From: CAZAYY01 sp964489525
GTDB taxonomy: Bacteria; Chloroflexota; Anaerolineae; Anaerolineales; JABWBV01
NCBI GenBank assembly: GCA_964489525.1
Contig: CAZAYY010000002.1
Location: 124,001-188,000 of the forward strand
DNA length: 64,000 nt
Reading direction: 5' to 3'
Shown: positions 7,756-15,773 of the stretch, piece after piece
Layout: every line of letters begins with the position of its first letter
Numbering within the stretch: position 1 is the stretch's first letter
Notes under the pieces: generated by a model
The model's input: only the letters and a program-made list of their open reading frames with translations
What the model was told of the DNA's origin: nothing
The model's database searches: none
Translations under genes and position numbers: made by a program

Positions 7756-9600
7756 ATGGCTGATAAAACGAAAGCCAACCCTAAAAACAACCATCCCGAA
7801 CCACCACAACCCGAACCGGAGTATGTGGATGAAGTTTTTTCCTTTGAGGAGGAAAACCCGGAGGATTTATGGCCGGAAGAGGATAAAAGGTTTGCAGGAC
7901 CTTTAAGCAAATCGCTGGCTGAGGAAGGAACCCTGCAGCCGGCTGAAACTGCCAGCCCAATTAGCGCTCCAATTCCTCCCGCGCCATTGAAATATGGGAT
8001 TAACAACCCTTACAAGTCCTTACGGGTGGTGGACAATGGCCGGAATCCGGCTCAGCGCCTGACCCCCCCAACCCAGCCCCCATCCTTGCCCGAACAAAAA
8101 CCCCCGCAGCGCCCTTCGGTTCCGGATGAAAAGGGAACCACCAAACGAACAACCAGGGAGACCCCCTCCACAAAGCCGCCCGAAGGGGTGAAATACCGGG
8201 ACCAGGGCAACCCCAAGGATGGTTTTCCCATCCTTTCCCTTCCCATGCCCAAACCCTACCGGCGCAGCCAGGAGCGTGATCGCAAACCCCGCCGAAATGC
8301 AGCCAATTTCACAGCTGAGTCAAAACCTGGGGCTGCTGCCCAGGTTGAGCCAGCCCATCCTGTGGAAAATTCGTCTCCACCACCATCTCGAACCCCCAAA
8401 ACAACACCTCCCCCACCAGAAAACTTTCCGGTTAGCAGTTTCTTAAAACCAACCCAGCCCGCTTCAGCCCGGTTTGAAAACCCCCGAGAAAAACCCGGTG
8501 AACCTGACCGGCATGAACCGGGTGAGGGCTCTCGTGGAAGCACGCTGACGATGCTGCGCAGCCTGGAAGCCCAGCCAGCCTCCCACCCATCCGCCTTATC
8601 CATTCACGCCCCCCAGGCTGCCAGCCCGGCTGTTCCCAACCAGGAAAAACCTTCTGGCGTGCCCCTGCCTCGGCCAACCGAAGGAAAACCCCTCCAGCCT
8701 TCGCATGAACCAGCGAAAACTCTGGCCGATGTGTTAGACCGCCACCCAGAACTCCCTGCCAGTGCCGCCCTGCTGGGGCTGTGTGAAGATGGATTACCCC
8801 TGGTTTTAGACCTGGAAGACCGCTCTACCGGGTCTTTGCTGTTGGTGAGCGACGATTCCTTTGCCAGCCGCAAACACCTGGGCATGATCCTGGCGTCTGT
8901 TCAAAGTCTTAACCAGCCAGAAAATGTGCGAATTCACCTGGTTACCCGGCGCCCAGATCGCTTTAATGGATCTCCCCATCTGATGGATATCCTATCCCCG
9001 GATGATGATAAGACCTATCATTTGTTGAGCGAACTGGTCGGGTTGGTCGAGAACCGGCTTACGGTAGCAAAATTTTCTGTGGGGCGCTCGTTTATAAGCA
9101 GTTTATCAGGGTTGGTGGGTTTTTCCGGCTTTGCACCCACCCCAAATCAGGCTGAAGAACAACCGGTGCTCCACCTGTTGGTGATAGACCAGTTAGAGCT
9201 GGTTCTACAGCAAATGGAACCGGGCGGATATGCTTTTTTGCGCTGGCTGCTGCGGCGTGGTCCTCAAATGGGGGTGTGGACGATTGCCAGCTATACAACC
9301 AGCGGTTCTAACACACTTTTCTCGGTTGAAAAACCAGTCCCAACCGGGCAAGATTGGAAAACCTTACGGGCATTCAACATGGTGTTGTTTGGGAAAACCC
9401 GCTGTGCAGAAATTGTCCAGGGATTATCGAATATCCCCGCACTGCGAGTGGCTAACCTGGTATCCGGCAGCGAGGCGCTGGTTCCGGCTGGTGGCAGTTC
9501 CCAGGCTTTAGATGAGTTTTCCCCTGCCCAGCCAGAACCGCTGCTGGTTTATATCCCCGCTTTTGAAAAAAGCCTTGACCCAAAGGAGTTAGCAGAATGA
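7756..9600 (+). CDS. Unknown Pro-rich protein with degenerate FtsK/SpoIIIE-like domain
   Basis: I do not recognise a named family. The 614 aa protein has an N-terminal half (about 1-320) that is disordered, rich in Pro, Glu, Lys and Ser, and no membrane helix. Residues about 330-610 follow the order of an FtsK-type domain: PLVLDLEDRSTGSLLLVSDD, then a helix, HLVTRRP, SPHLMDIL and the strand HLLVIDQLELV. The place of the P-loop reads SDDSFASRK (365-373), so the Gly-Lys-Ser/Thr is missing, and the Walker B Glu is Gln479. If the relation is right it cannot hydrolyse ATP normally and may be structural. It heads a three-gene unit and overlaps the next gene by ATGA. Confidence 0.75.
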   Translation: MADKTKANPKNNHPEPPQPEPEYVDEVFSFEEENPEDLWPEEDKRFAGPLSKSLAEEGTLQPAETASPISAPIPPAPLKYGINNPYKSLRVVDNGRNPAQRLTPPTQPPSLPEQKPPQRPSVPDEKGTTKRTTRETPSTKPPEGVKYRDQGNPKDGFPILSLPMPKPYRRSQERDRKPRRNAANFTAESKPGAAAQVEPAHPVENSSPPPSRTPKTTPPPPENFPVSSFLKPTQPASARFENPREKPGEPDRHEPGEGSRGSTLTMLRSLEAQPASHPSALSIHAPQAASPAVPNQEKPSGVPLPRPTEGKPLQPSHEPAKTLADVLDRHPELPASAALLGLCEDGLPLVLDLEDRSTGSLLLVSDDSFASRKHLGMILASVQSLNQPENVRIHLVTRRPDRFNGSPHLMDILSPDDDKTYHLLSELVGLVENRLTVAKFSVGRSFISSLSGLVGFSGFAPTPNQAEEQPVLHLLVIDQLELVLQQMEPGGYAFLRWLLRRGPQMGVWTIASYTTSGSNTLFSVEKPVPTGQDWKTLRAFNMVLFGKTRCAEIVQGLSNIPALRVANLVSGSEALVPAGGSSQALDEFSPAQPEPLLVYIPAFEKSLDPKELAE

Positions 9601-9839
9601 ACATCGGAATGCTTTGGTATGATAATTCTTCCACAATTGATATTGCTGAAAAAATTTTGCGCGCTGCGGATTATTACCAGCGGAAATATGGGCAAAAACC
9701 CAATGTCTGCTTTGTTCACCCCTCCATGTTAGGCCTTTCGTCTTCCCAACAGTACCCAGAATCTTTCCAGGCCGCAGGGTTAAAAGTGGAGCTCTCAAAA
9801 GACGTTCTTCCCCACCATTTATGGCTCGGTATTAACTAA
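9597..9839 (+). CDS. Small conserved-looking hypothetical protein
   Basis: The 80 aa product starts in the 4-bp ATGA overlap with the gene before it, strong evidence of coupled translation. It has an alpha/beta pattern: a hydrophobic MNIGMLWYDN start, a helix with AEKILRAADYYQRKYG, then PNVCFVHPSML and LKVELSKDVLP. It contains one Cys, no signal peptide and no catalytic motif I know. Function is unknown; the overlap suggests it works with the FtsK-like protein. Confidence 0.75.
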   Translation: MNIGMLWYDNSSTIDIAEKILRAADYYQRKYGQKPNVCFVHPSMLGLSSSQQYPESFQAAGLKVELSKDVLPHHLWLGIN

Positions 9840-9871
9840 AAACTGGCTGGCAGCAATCTGGTAATCGCCAT

Positions 9872-9893
9872 TGCCTGGCCGTTACGGCAGGCA
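9872..9893. other. Hairpin between the two small genes
   Basis: TGCCTG-G-CCG-TTA-CGG-CAGGCA can fold into a nine-pair stem with one bulged G and a 3-nt loop. A weak T-rich patch (GGGTTTTGC) follows at 9901-9909. It could reduce read-through to the last gene of the unit. Confidence 0.4.
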
Positions 9894-9955
9894 GTGGATG
9901 GGTTTTGCGTGCCGCTAGATTGGACAAACTGAATTGAATCAAGAAGAGGTAAATT

Positions 9956-10171
9956 TTGAACAACGATGAATATTATGAACAACGTTTCAGCAGTGCAGAT
10001 TTGATTATTATTGACTTTTTCTGTCTGCCGGATGAATTACAGAACTTTGACCTGACGGATGAGATGGCCTGCGATATTGAGTTTTACGAGGCCATGGGAC
10101 GCGACCTGGCCAACCAATATGGATACGGTTCTTCGGATGCCGATTTTCCCGAAGGCTGCGAAAATTGGTAG
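9956..10171 (+). CDS. Small acidic hypothetical protein
   Basis: The start is TTG at 9956, supported by GAAGAGG (9943-9949) six bases upstream; no ATG in frame gives a comparable site. The 71 aa product is very acidic, with NNDEYYEQRF at the start, a hydrophobic strand ADLIIIDFFCLP, then DLTDEMACDIEFYEAM and DADFPEGCENW. The charge suggests a partner or inhibitor of a basic protein, but that is a guess. It is convergent with holA, 8 bp away. Confidence 0.65.
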   Translation: MNNDEYYEQRFSSADLIIIDFFCLPDELQNFDLTDEMACDIEFYEAMGRDLANQYGYGSSDADFPEGCENW

Positions 10172-10179
10172 GATGCGGT

Positions 10180-11169
10180 TCAGGTGCTGGACAGGGTTGC
10201 CACCAGCACCTCCAGCCCCGCCTCTGGCTCCACCAGGCCATTTTTAACCTGGAAATCAAAGTCCAGCAGGCTGCGGTATATTTGCATTAACTGGGCCTGG
10301 CTGAAATTTCGGCACTGGGCAGCCAGCTTGGAAACGATAAAATCTTTTACATTGAGGGCTTCCGCAATTTTTGGGGTTGAAGCCCCTGTGTTGATCAGTT
10401 CGCTGGCCAGCAGCAGCAGGCGGAATTGACGGGTGATCATGCCGAAAATTTGCAGGGGTTCCTGTTCGTCCAACAAACCATGCAGCATCTGCAGTGCCAC
10501 CCGGCCGTTGCGCCCACCAATGGCGTCCACCATTTTGAAAATATCCACTGCCAACACCGGCGTGGTGAGCAGGTCAACATCTTCCACCTCCACCGTCCGG
10601 CTGAAATTCACATAGGCCAGCAGTTTTTCAATTTCCTGGGCAGCCATGCGGGTGTCTTCTTGAACCACACCCACCAATGCTGTGGCGGCTTCTGTGGTCA
10701 ATTCGCCGCCCTTCTGCCGGGCATATTTGCGGATGAAATCCCGCATGGCTGCACCTTTGGGCAGGTCATAGGCCCGGATGAACACCCGATCGCCGGCTTT
10801 TTCGCACCAGCGGAAGAACCAGTGTTTTTCTGGCCTGTCAATTTTCCCTTCCGTAATGAACAAAGCCGTACTTTCCGGCAAACCTTCCAATAAACTTAGA
10901 AAAGCAGATTGAGTTTCTTTGCTCTTGAAACTACCAAAGGGCTGCGACAGCACCACCAAACGGCGCTCAGCCAGGAACGGGATGGCATAGGCTGCGTTGC
11001 GCAGCTGGTCCAGGTTGGCCCGGCGCCCATCCAGCCGGGCAATGTTCATCCCGGCGATGGATGGGTCGCCCATCTGGGTTGTAAATGCCTCAATTTCCTG
11101 GGCAATGCCAAACTCGTTATCCCCGTGAAGCAGGTAAACCACGGGTTTGACCGCTGCGCTTTCGGGCAT
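10180..11169 (-). CDS. holA: DNA polymerase III delta subunit
   Basis: The 329 aa product has the HolA layout: VVYLLHGDNEFG (the vestigial P-loop of delta), ERRLVVLSQPF, LFITEGKIDRPEKHWFFRWCEK, then the helical DALVG-type lid (EDTRMAAQEIEKLLAYV) and the C-terminal collar domain from about residue 215 (DIFKMVDAIGGRN...QIFGMITRQFRLLL). Delta opens the sliding clamp in the clamp-loader complex. It begins 3 bp after the stop of the DUF6391 gene, so the two are surely co-transcribed. Confidence 0.93.
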   Translation of the reverse strand: MPESAAVKPVVYLLHGDNEFGIAQEIEAFTTQMGDPSIAGMNIARLDGRRANLDQLRNAAYAIPFLAERRLVVLSQPFGSFKSKETQSAFLSLLEGLPESTALFITEGKIDRPEKHWFFRWCEKAGDRVFIRAYDLPKGAAMRDFIRKYARQKGGELTTEAATALVGVVQEDTRMAAQEIEKLLAYVNFSRTVEVEDVDLLTTPVLAVDIFKMVDAIGGRNGRVALQMLHGLLDEQEPLQIFGMITRQFRLLLLASELINTGASTPKIAEALNVKDFIVSKLAAQCRNFSQAQLMQIYRSLLDFDFQVKNGLVEPEAGLEVLVATLSST

Positions 11170-11172
11170 TGG

Positions 11173-11694
11173 CTATCCCTTGGTCAGCACCCGGTGGGTG
11201 GGAATACCGCCGCGCTCAACGGCATAAATATCCACAATCTCCAGGCTGCCTGGCACACCCGAAGTGGTGTAGTTGCGTTGGATGTGGAATCCCAGGGGTT
11301 GGGCGGCAATCAGTCCCAGGGTTGCCAGCATCACTGCAACCATCATCCGGTCGAACCGGTCGCTCCAGCGATTGCTTACACCCAGCATGGCCGCAGCCCC
11401 GGCCAGGCCAGCCACCGTGCCCGACACCAAAAAATTCGTGCCGCAGTTGGGGTGAACTGCCAGGCCGCGTTCCCCGGCTTTCATCCGGGCCAGGGCTGTT
11501 TCAGCAGCCTGGCGCAGCTCTGGGGTGGTCACATTCCCCACCAGCCAGAACCCGCTGGCGTCCGAATAGCCAGCCAAAGACCGGCGCGGGTTGGCATGGC
11601 TGAGCAGGTGGATGGTGGCATGTTCCAATCCATGGTTGCGGCGGACGCGCGACAGGGGTGAGGTTGGGGGTAATTTTTCCAGGAATTCAGGCAT
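11173..11694 (-). CDS. DUF6391 family membrane-associated protein
   Basis: The frame is open further upstream, but the ATG at 11694 has GAAGGAG seven bases before it and the upstream part overlaps another gene. The 173 aa product has RRNHGLEHATIHLL near residue 20 and ERGLAVHPNCGTNFLVSGTVAGLAG in the middle, the conserved core of DUF6391, followed by a hydrophobic segment (MMVAVMLATLGLIAAQPLG). Conserved His, Glu and Cys residues suggest a metal or catalytic site, but no activity is known to me. Confidence 0.82.
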   Translation of the reverse strand: MPEFLEKLPPTSPLSRVRRNHGLEHATIHLLSHANPRRSLAGYSDASGFWLVGNVTTPELRQAAETALARMKAGERGLAVHPNCGTNFLVSGTVAGLAGAAAMLGVSNRWSDRFDRMMVAVMLATLGLIAAQPLGFHIQRNYTTSGVPGSLEIVDIYAVERGGIPTHRVLTKG

Positions 11695-11705
11695 TATTGG
11701 CTCCT

Positions 11706-12713
11706 TCAGGCGGGTTGCTCGCCCGTGGGCAGGGCGGGTTCTGGGGTTGTGTCCAGGGTGGGGGAAGGCCGCCGCGTCAGCCGGACATAGGTCAATGTCC
11801 AGACCGACTGCACATAGGCCTGGATGATGCCTCGTAGCACCAGCATAACCGGCAGGTACAGCAGGAAAATCACCAGGCTGGCGATCATCGTTCCCTGCCA
11901 GACCTCGCTGCTGCCCGAAAAAGCACCCACCATGAAGGGTATCCCCACCAAACCCAATGGCAGCACGATTATTGCGGTTACACCCAGCCCAATCAGCACT
12001 ACCAGAATCAGCCCAAGCAAAATCATATATCCCAGGTTTTTGCTGAATACATCCCAACCGCGCTTGAATGCGTCGGGCAGTGTGGTGTTATCCGCAATCA
12101 GGGCCACGTAGACCTGTTCGATATAAACCATCACCAGCCAGGATACCGGGATCAGAATGCACAAAAACGGCAGCAAGCAAAGCAGCCCGGCCCCCAGGGT
12201 GATGATTGAGAACACCACCCCTCCCCCGACCAGCAGGCCCGTGATAATCAACGAGGCCAGGAATACAACCACGGTGATGCCCAACACCCGCCAGAAATAC
12301 AGGCGTACATCCCCCATCAGTTCCCGAAACGTAATTTTTTCTACGCCAGCATCACCGCGCAGCGCACCACGCACCAGCCCAATTCGCCCCACCGTTTGGA
12401 AAACGATGGCAATCACCGCCAGCAGCATGGCAACGCCAAAAATGCCCAGGGCCAAAACCACCACCTGCCATTCGGTTAGTGAATTCATTTGGGCTTCCAG
12501 GTTTTCAAAGAACATGCGCAGTGCCGGGGGAATATAAGCATCCGGCTGGGTTCCATTCCAGGGTTGGGCGGTGCCATCAACGCCTCCCCCGGTGCTCCAG
12601 CCTGTGTTGGAAGCTCCTCCACCGCTGCACGAGGCCAAAATACCAAACAGCCATAAGATTTTATGTTTCCAAACAATATTCCAGGCTTTGGTTAAAACTT
12701 CTCCGAAATCCAT
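11706..12713 (-). CDS. Multi-pass membrane protein (GPDPase_memb/DUF7544-like)
   Basis: I chose the ATG at 12713 because AAAGGAGG sits 5 bases upstream; a longer start at 12743 is less likely. The 335 aa product begins MDFGEVLTKAWNIVWKHKILW, typical of proteins with a glycerophosphodiesterase-like membrane domain, then has six to seven hydrophobic helices and a Pro-rich tail. A Gly/Ser/Asn-rich loop follows the first helix. It lies in a leftward series with guaA and holA. Function is not known. Confidence 0.78.
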   Translation of the reverse strand: MDFGEVLTKAWNIVWKHKILWLFGILASCSGGGASNTGWSTGGGVDGTAQPWNGTQPDAYIPPALRMFFENLEAQMNSLTEWQVVVLALGIFGVAMLLAVIAIVFQTVGRIGLVRGALRGDAGVEKITFRELMGDVRLYFWRVLGITVVVFLASLIITGLLVGGGVVFSIITLGAGLLCLLPFLCILIPVSWLVMVYIEQVYVALIADNTTLPDAFKRGWDVFSKNLGYMILLGLILVVLIGLGVTAIIVLPLGLVGIPFMVGAFSGSSEVWQGTMIASLVIFLLYLPVMLVLRGIIQAYVQSVWTLTYVRLTRRPSPTLDTTPEPALPTGEQPA

Positions 12714-12733
12714 TCCTTCCTCCTTTGGGAGGG

Positions 12734-14293
12734 TTACTCCCATTCAATCGTTGCCGGGGGTTTGCTGGTGATATCGTACACCACCCGGTTAACCCCTTTA
12801 ACTTCGTTAACAATTCGGGTCGAAACCCGCGCCAGCAGCTCGAGCGGCAGTCGGGCCCAATCCGCAGTCATAAAATCTTCAGTGGTCACGGCACGCAACG
12901 CCACTGCTTCCTGGTAGGTGCGGGCATCGCCCATCACACCTACGGAGCGAACTGGCAGCAAAACCGCAAACGCCTGTGAAGAGCCGCTTACTTCACCGGC
13001 ATCTCGAACCAGGTGCAGCAGCCCGGCTTTGGCCAGCTCGCTGGTGAAGATGTCATCTGCCTGGCGCAGGCGGTCGAGCCGCTCCAGGGTGATTTCTCCC
13101 AGGCAGCGCACAGCCAGCCCGGGACCCGGGAAAGGCTGTCGCCAGACGATTTCAGGCGGCAAACCCAAGGCCTCGCCCACCTGGCGCACTTCATCTTTGA
13201 ACAGGTAGCGCAGCGGTTCCACCAGTTCAAAATCCATATCTTCTGGCAGCCCGCCCACGTTGTGGTGCGATTTGATTTTGGCCGCGTTCGCCCGGTCGGG
13301 CGCGCTGGATTCGACCACATCCGGGTAGATGGTGCCCTGCACCAGGTAGGGCGGGTGGCCGAGGTCTTTGGCCTGGTCTTCAAAAATGCGAATAAACCGT
13401 TCGCCAATAATTTTGCGCTTGGTTTCGGGCTCGGTTACGCCCTGCAGTGCGTCCATGAAATCTTCTACGGCATTTACGGCGCGAAGTTGCATCCCCAGGG
13501 CGTTTTGAAACGTGCTGACCACCCGCTCGGGTTCGCCCAGGCGCAGCAGCCCATTGTCCACAAACACCGACACCAACTGGTCGCCCACGGCTCGGTGCAC
13601 CAGGGCTGTGGCCACGCTGGAATCCACCCCACCACTCACCGCCGAAAGCACACGTTGGCTGCCAACCTGCCGGCGGATGCGCTCCACGCTCTGAGCAATG
13701 ATCGATTCAGGCGTCCAATCGGGTTTTTTTCCGCACACTTCGATGACAAAGCGGCGAATTATTTCGGCTCCTCCAGGGGTGTGGTGGACCTCTGGGTGGA
13801 ACTGCACCCCAAAGCGGCTGCGTTTCAAGTCACCCATGGCTGCAATCGGGGCGTTTGAGGTTTGGGCCAGGGGCACAAACCCGGCTGGCGGGGTTTCAAT
13901 CCGGTCGCCGTGCGACATCCACACCTGCCCGCTGGCCTCAGGCAGCAGCGGGTTTGGGTGCGTGGTTTCTAAAATGGCGTGGCCAAACTCGCGGTGTTGG
14001 GATGGGGCCACCCGTCCCCCCAGGGCATGGGTGAGCGCCTGCATTCCATAACAAATACCCAGCACAGGCAGCCCCGATTCTAAAACATATGCCGGAATTT
14101 GAGGTGCACCCGGTTCATATACCGATGACGGTCCGCCAGACAGAATAAACCCCTTGGGCCGCAGCGAGAGAATCCGGGCAGCGGGGGTGTTCCAGGAGAA
14201 CAGCTCGCTGTATACATGCGCTTCTCGTACCCGCCGCGCAATCAGTTGGGCAGTTTGCGAGCCAAAATCTAACACAACAATTAAGCCTTCCAT
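12734..14293 (-). CDS. guaA: GMP synthase (glutamine-hydrolysing)
   Basis: The 519 aa product is full length. The N-terminal class I amidotransferase has the nucleophile Cys81 in LGICYGMQ and the partner residues His166 and Glu168 in FHPEVHH. The ATP pyrophosphatase domain follows with the loop SGGVDSSV, and the C-terminal dimerisation domain ends in TSKPPATIEWE. It converts XMP to GMP. CAGGAGAGG precedes the chosen ATG; an in-frame ATG seven codons earlier is less likely. It follows xpt by 46 bp, so both purine genes form an operon. Confidence 0.97.
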   Translation of the reverse strand: MEGLIVVLDFGSQTAQLIARRVREAHVYSELFSWNTPAARILSLRPKGFILSGGPSSVYEPGAPQIPAYVLESGLPVLGICYGMQALTHALGGRVAPSQHREFGHAILETTHPNPLLPEASGQVWMSHGDRIETPPAGFVPLAQTSNAPIAAMGDLKRSRFGVQFHPEVHHTPGGAEIIRRFVIEVCGKKPDWTPESIIAQSVERIRRQVGSQRVLSAVSGGVDSSVATALVHRAVGDQLVSVFVDNGLLRLGEPERVVSTFQNALGMQLRAVNAVEDFMDALQGVTEPETKRKIIGERFIRIFEDQAKDLGHPPYLVQGTIYPDVVESSAPDRANAAKIKSHHNVGGLPEDMDFELVEPLRYLFKDEVRQVGEALGLPPEIVWRQPFPGPGLAVRCLGEITLERLDRLRQADDIFTSELAKAGLLHLVRDAGEVSGSSQAFAVLLPVRSVGVMGDARTYQEAVALRAVTTEDFMTADWARLPLELLARVSTRIVNEVKGVNRVVYDITSKPPATIEWE

Positions 14294-14339
14294 AGCAACC
14301 TCTCCTGGAGCCATTTACCCGGTTTTGGTGTGGTTTGGT

Positions 14340-14912
14340 TCAGTCTTGAAACGTGATCTGGTCTGCTTCCATCGATTGGATGGCGGCCAGGCTTTCGATG
14401 GGCACATTCAAATAGCTCAGGCTGGCCCGCCCCCCTTCAAACACCTTTTCCACCAATGCGCCAATTCCTACAATCTGCGCCCCGGCGGTTTGGGCCAGCC
14501 GCACCAGGCCCTGGATGGTCGCTCCACTGGCCAAAAAATCGTCAATAATCAGAACCTTTTCGCCGCCAGCCAGGTATTCCGGGGAGACAATCAGCTCCAC
14601 GGTGCGTCCTTTGGTGTGGGATGGCGCCAGGGTGAGCAGCACCTGGTCGGGCATGGTAATGGGCTTGCTTTTCCGGGCATAAACGACCGGCAGCCCCAAA
14701 TGGTAGGCGGTGGCCAGGGCGGGGGCAATCCCAGAAATTTCGGCAGTTAACACTTTGCTGGCGCCCACATCGCGAAAACGCCGGGCAAATTCAGCGCCGC
14801 ACTCAAACATGAGCTGGGCATCTACCTGGTGGTTGATGAACCCGTCCACCTTGAGAATACCGTGCCCTAAATTGCGGCCATCGCGTAAGATTCTTTCACG
14901 AAGTTTTCGCAT
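14340..14912 (-). CDS. xpt: Xanthine phosphoribosyltransferase
   Basis: The 190 aa product matches Xpt in length and sequence: MRKLRERILRDG start, FINHQVD, LTAEISGIAPA, YARKSKP and the PRPP loop VLIIDDFLASGAT. It salvages xanthine to XMP, the substrate of the GuaA encoded just downstream. AAAGGA lies before the chosen ATG. A TATACT box sits about 45 bp upstream. I looked for a purine riboswitch in the leader and saw none; the leader is too short. Confidence 0.95.
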   Translation of the reverse strand: MRKLRERILRDGRNLGHGILKVDGFINHQVDAQLMFECGAEFARRFRDVGASKVLTAEISGIAPALATAYHLGLPVVYARKSKPITMPDQVLLTLAPSHTKGRTVELIVSPEYLAGGEKVLIIDDFLASGATIQGLVRLAQTAGAQIVGIGALVEKVFEGGRASLSYLNVPIESLAAIQSMEADQITFQD

Positions 14913-15065
14913 CGCACATCCTTTCCAAAGAGCCTCAAAAGATACCTCTTTAAAGTATACCCCTTTTTGCCCGTCAGCCACAAAACGATGTTCCCTTTGC
15001 GCTCATCCATTCTTTATGTGTATCGGTTAAAATCATGCAAAGGTTATGCTGCAGGATACACCCAA

Positions 15066-15773
15066 ATGACAGATATCACTGCCCCACAGGATTACCAGGT
15101 TTCCCTCGCTTCCGGCTCGCCTCGCCGCCGGCAGCTTTTGGCGTTGGGTGGTTGGACTTTTAACATCCTGCCTGCCGATATTGACGAAACCCCATTTCCG
15201 GGCGAAAACCCGCGTGCCTATGTGCTGCGCCTGGCCATGGCCAAAGCCCAGGCTGCCGCAGCGCATCCCCGGGCTGCTGGAGTGGTGGCTGCCGCGGATA
15301 CAACCGTGGTGGATCGCGGTGAAATCCTGGGAAAACCAACCGATGCCGCTGAAGCCCGCCAGATGTTGGCCCGCCTGCGCAGCAGGGTTCACCATGTCTA
15401 CACCGGGATTGCCGTGCTGCGCCGGGTAGACAGTCTTCTGTTATCCGATTTGTGCATCACCCCTGTTCCAATGCGTGCCTATACCGATGCAGAAATCGAA
15501 GCCTACATTGCCACCGGCGACCCGTTCGATAAAGCCGGTGCCTACGCCATCCAACACACAGAATTTCACCCGGTGGTTCAGCTTAACGGCTGTTATGCAG
15601 GGGTGGTTGGGCTGCCGCTCTGCCACCTGGCCCGCCTGTTAGCCCGGGTGGGCTTGCCCACGCCCACGGGTGGGCAGAACCAGGGCAGCCTGCCTGTGCA
15701 GTGCCAGTCTCATTTGCAGTATTTTTGCACAGTTCACCCGCAAGTTTTGCAGGCGCTCTCCTCCCCAAGCTGA
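15066..15773 (+). CDS. maf: Maf-family nucleoside triphosphate pyrophosphatase
   Basis: The ATG at 15066 places the family N-terminus (VSLASGSPRRRQLL) at residue 11 and has GCAGGA upstream. Other hallmarks of the 235 aa product are AADTTVVD, ILGKPTDAAEA, VYTGIAVL and GDPFDKAGAYAIQ. Maf hydrolyses non-canonical or pyrimidine NTPs to NMPs and is linked to cell-division control. The last 35 residues are an unusual tail. Its TGA shares a base with the next ATG (TGATG). Confidence 0.92.
   Translation: MTDITAPQDYQVSLASGSPRRRQLLALGGWTFNILPADIDETPFPGENPRAYVLRLAMAKAQAAAAHPRAAGVVAAADTTVVDRGEILGKPTDAAEARQMLARLRSRVHHVYTGIAVLRRVDSLLLSDLCITPVPMRAYTDAEIEAYIATGDPFDKAGAYAIQHTEFHPVVQLNGCYAGVVGLPLCHLARLLARVGLPTPTGGQNQGSLPVQCQSHLQYFCTVHPQVLQALSSPS

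Noticed and set aside
11695..12057. Upstream extension of the DUF6391 gene
   Set aside because: It overlaps the membrane protein gene in another frame, and the ATG at 11694 has a strong ribosome-binding site.
14913..15065. Purine riboswitch upstream of xpt
   Set aside because: The leader is only a few tens of bases and I see none of the paired stems of the purine aptamer.
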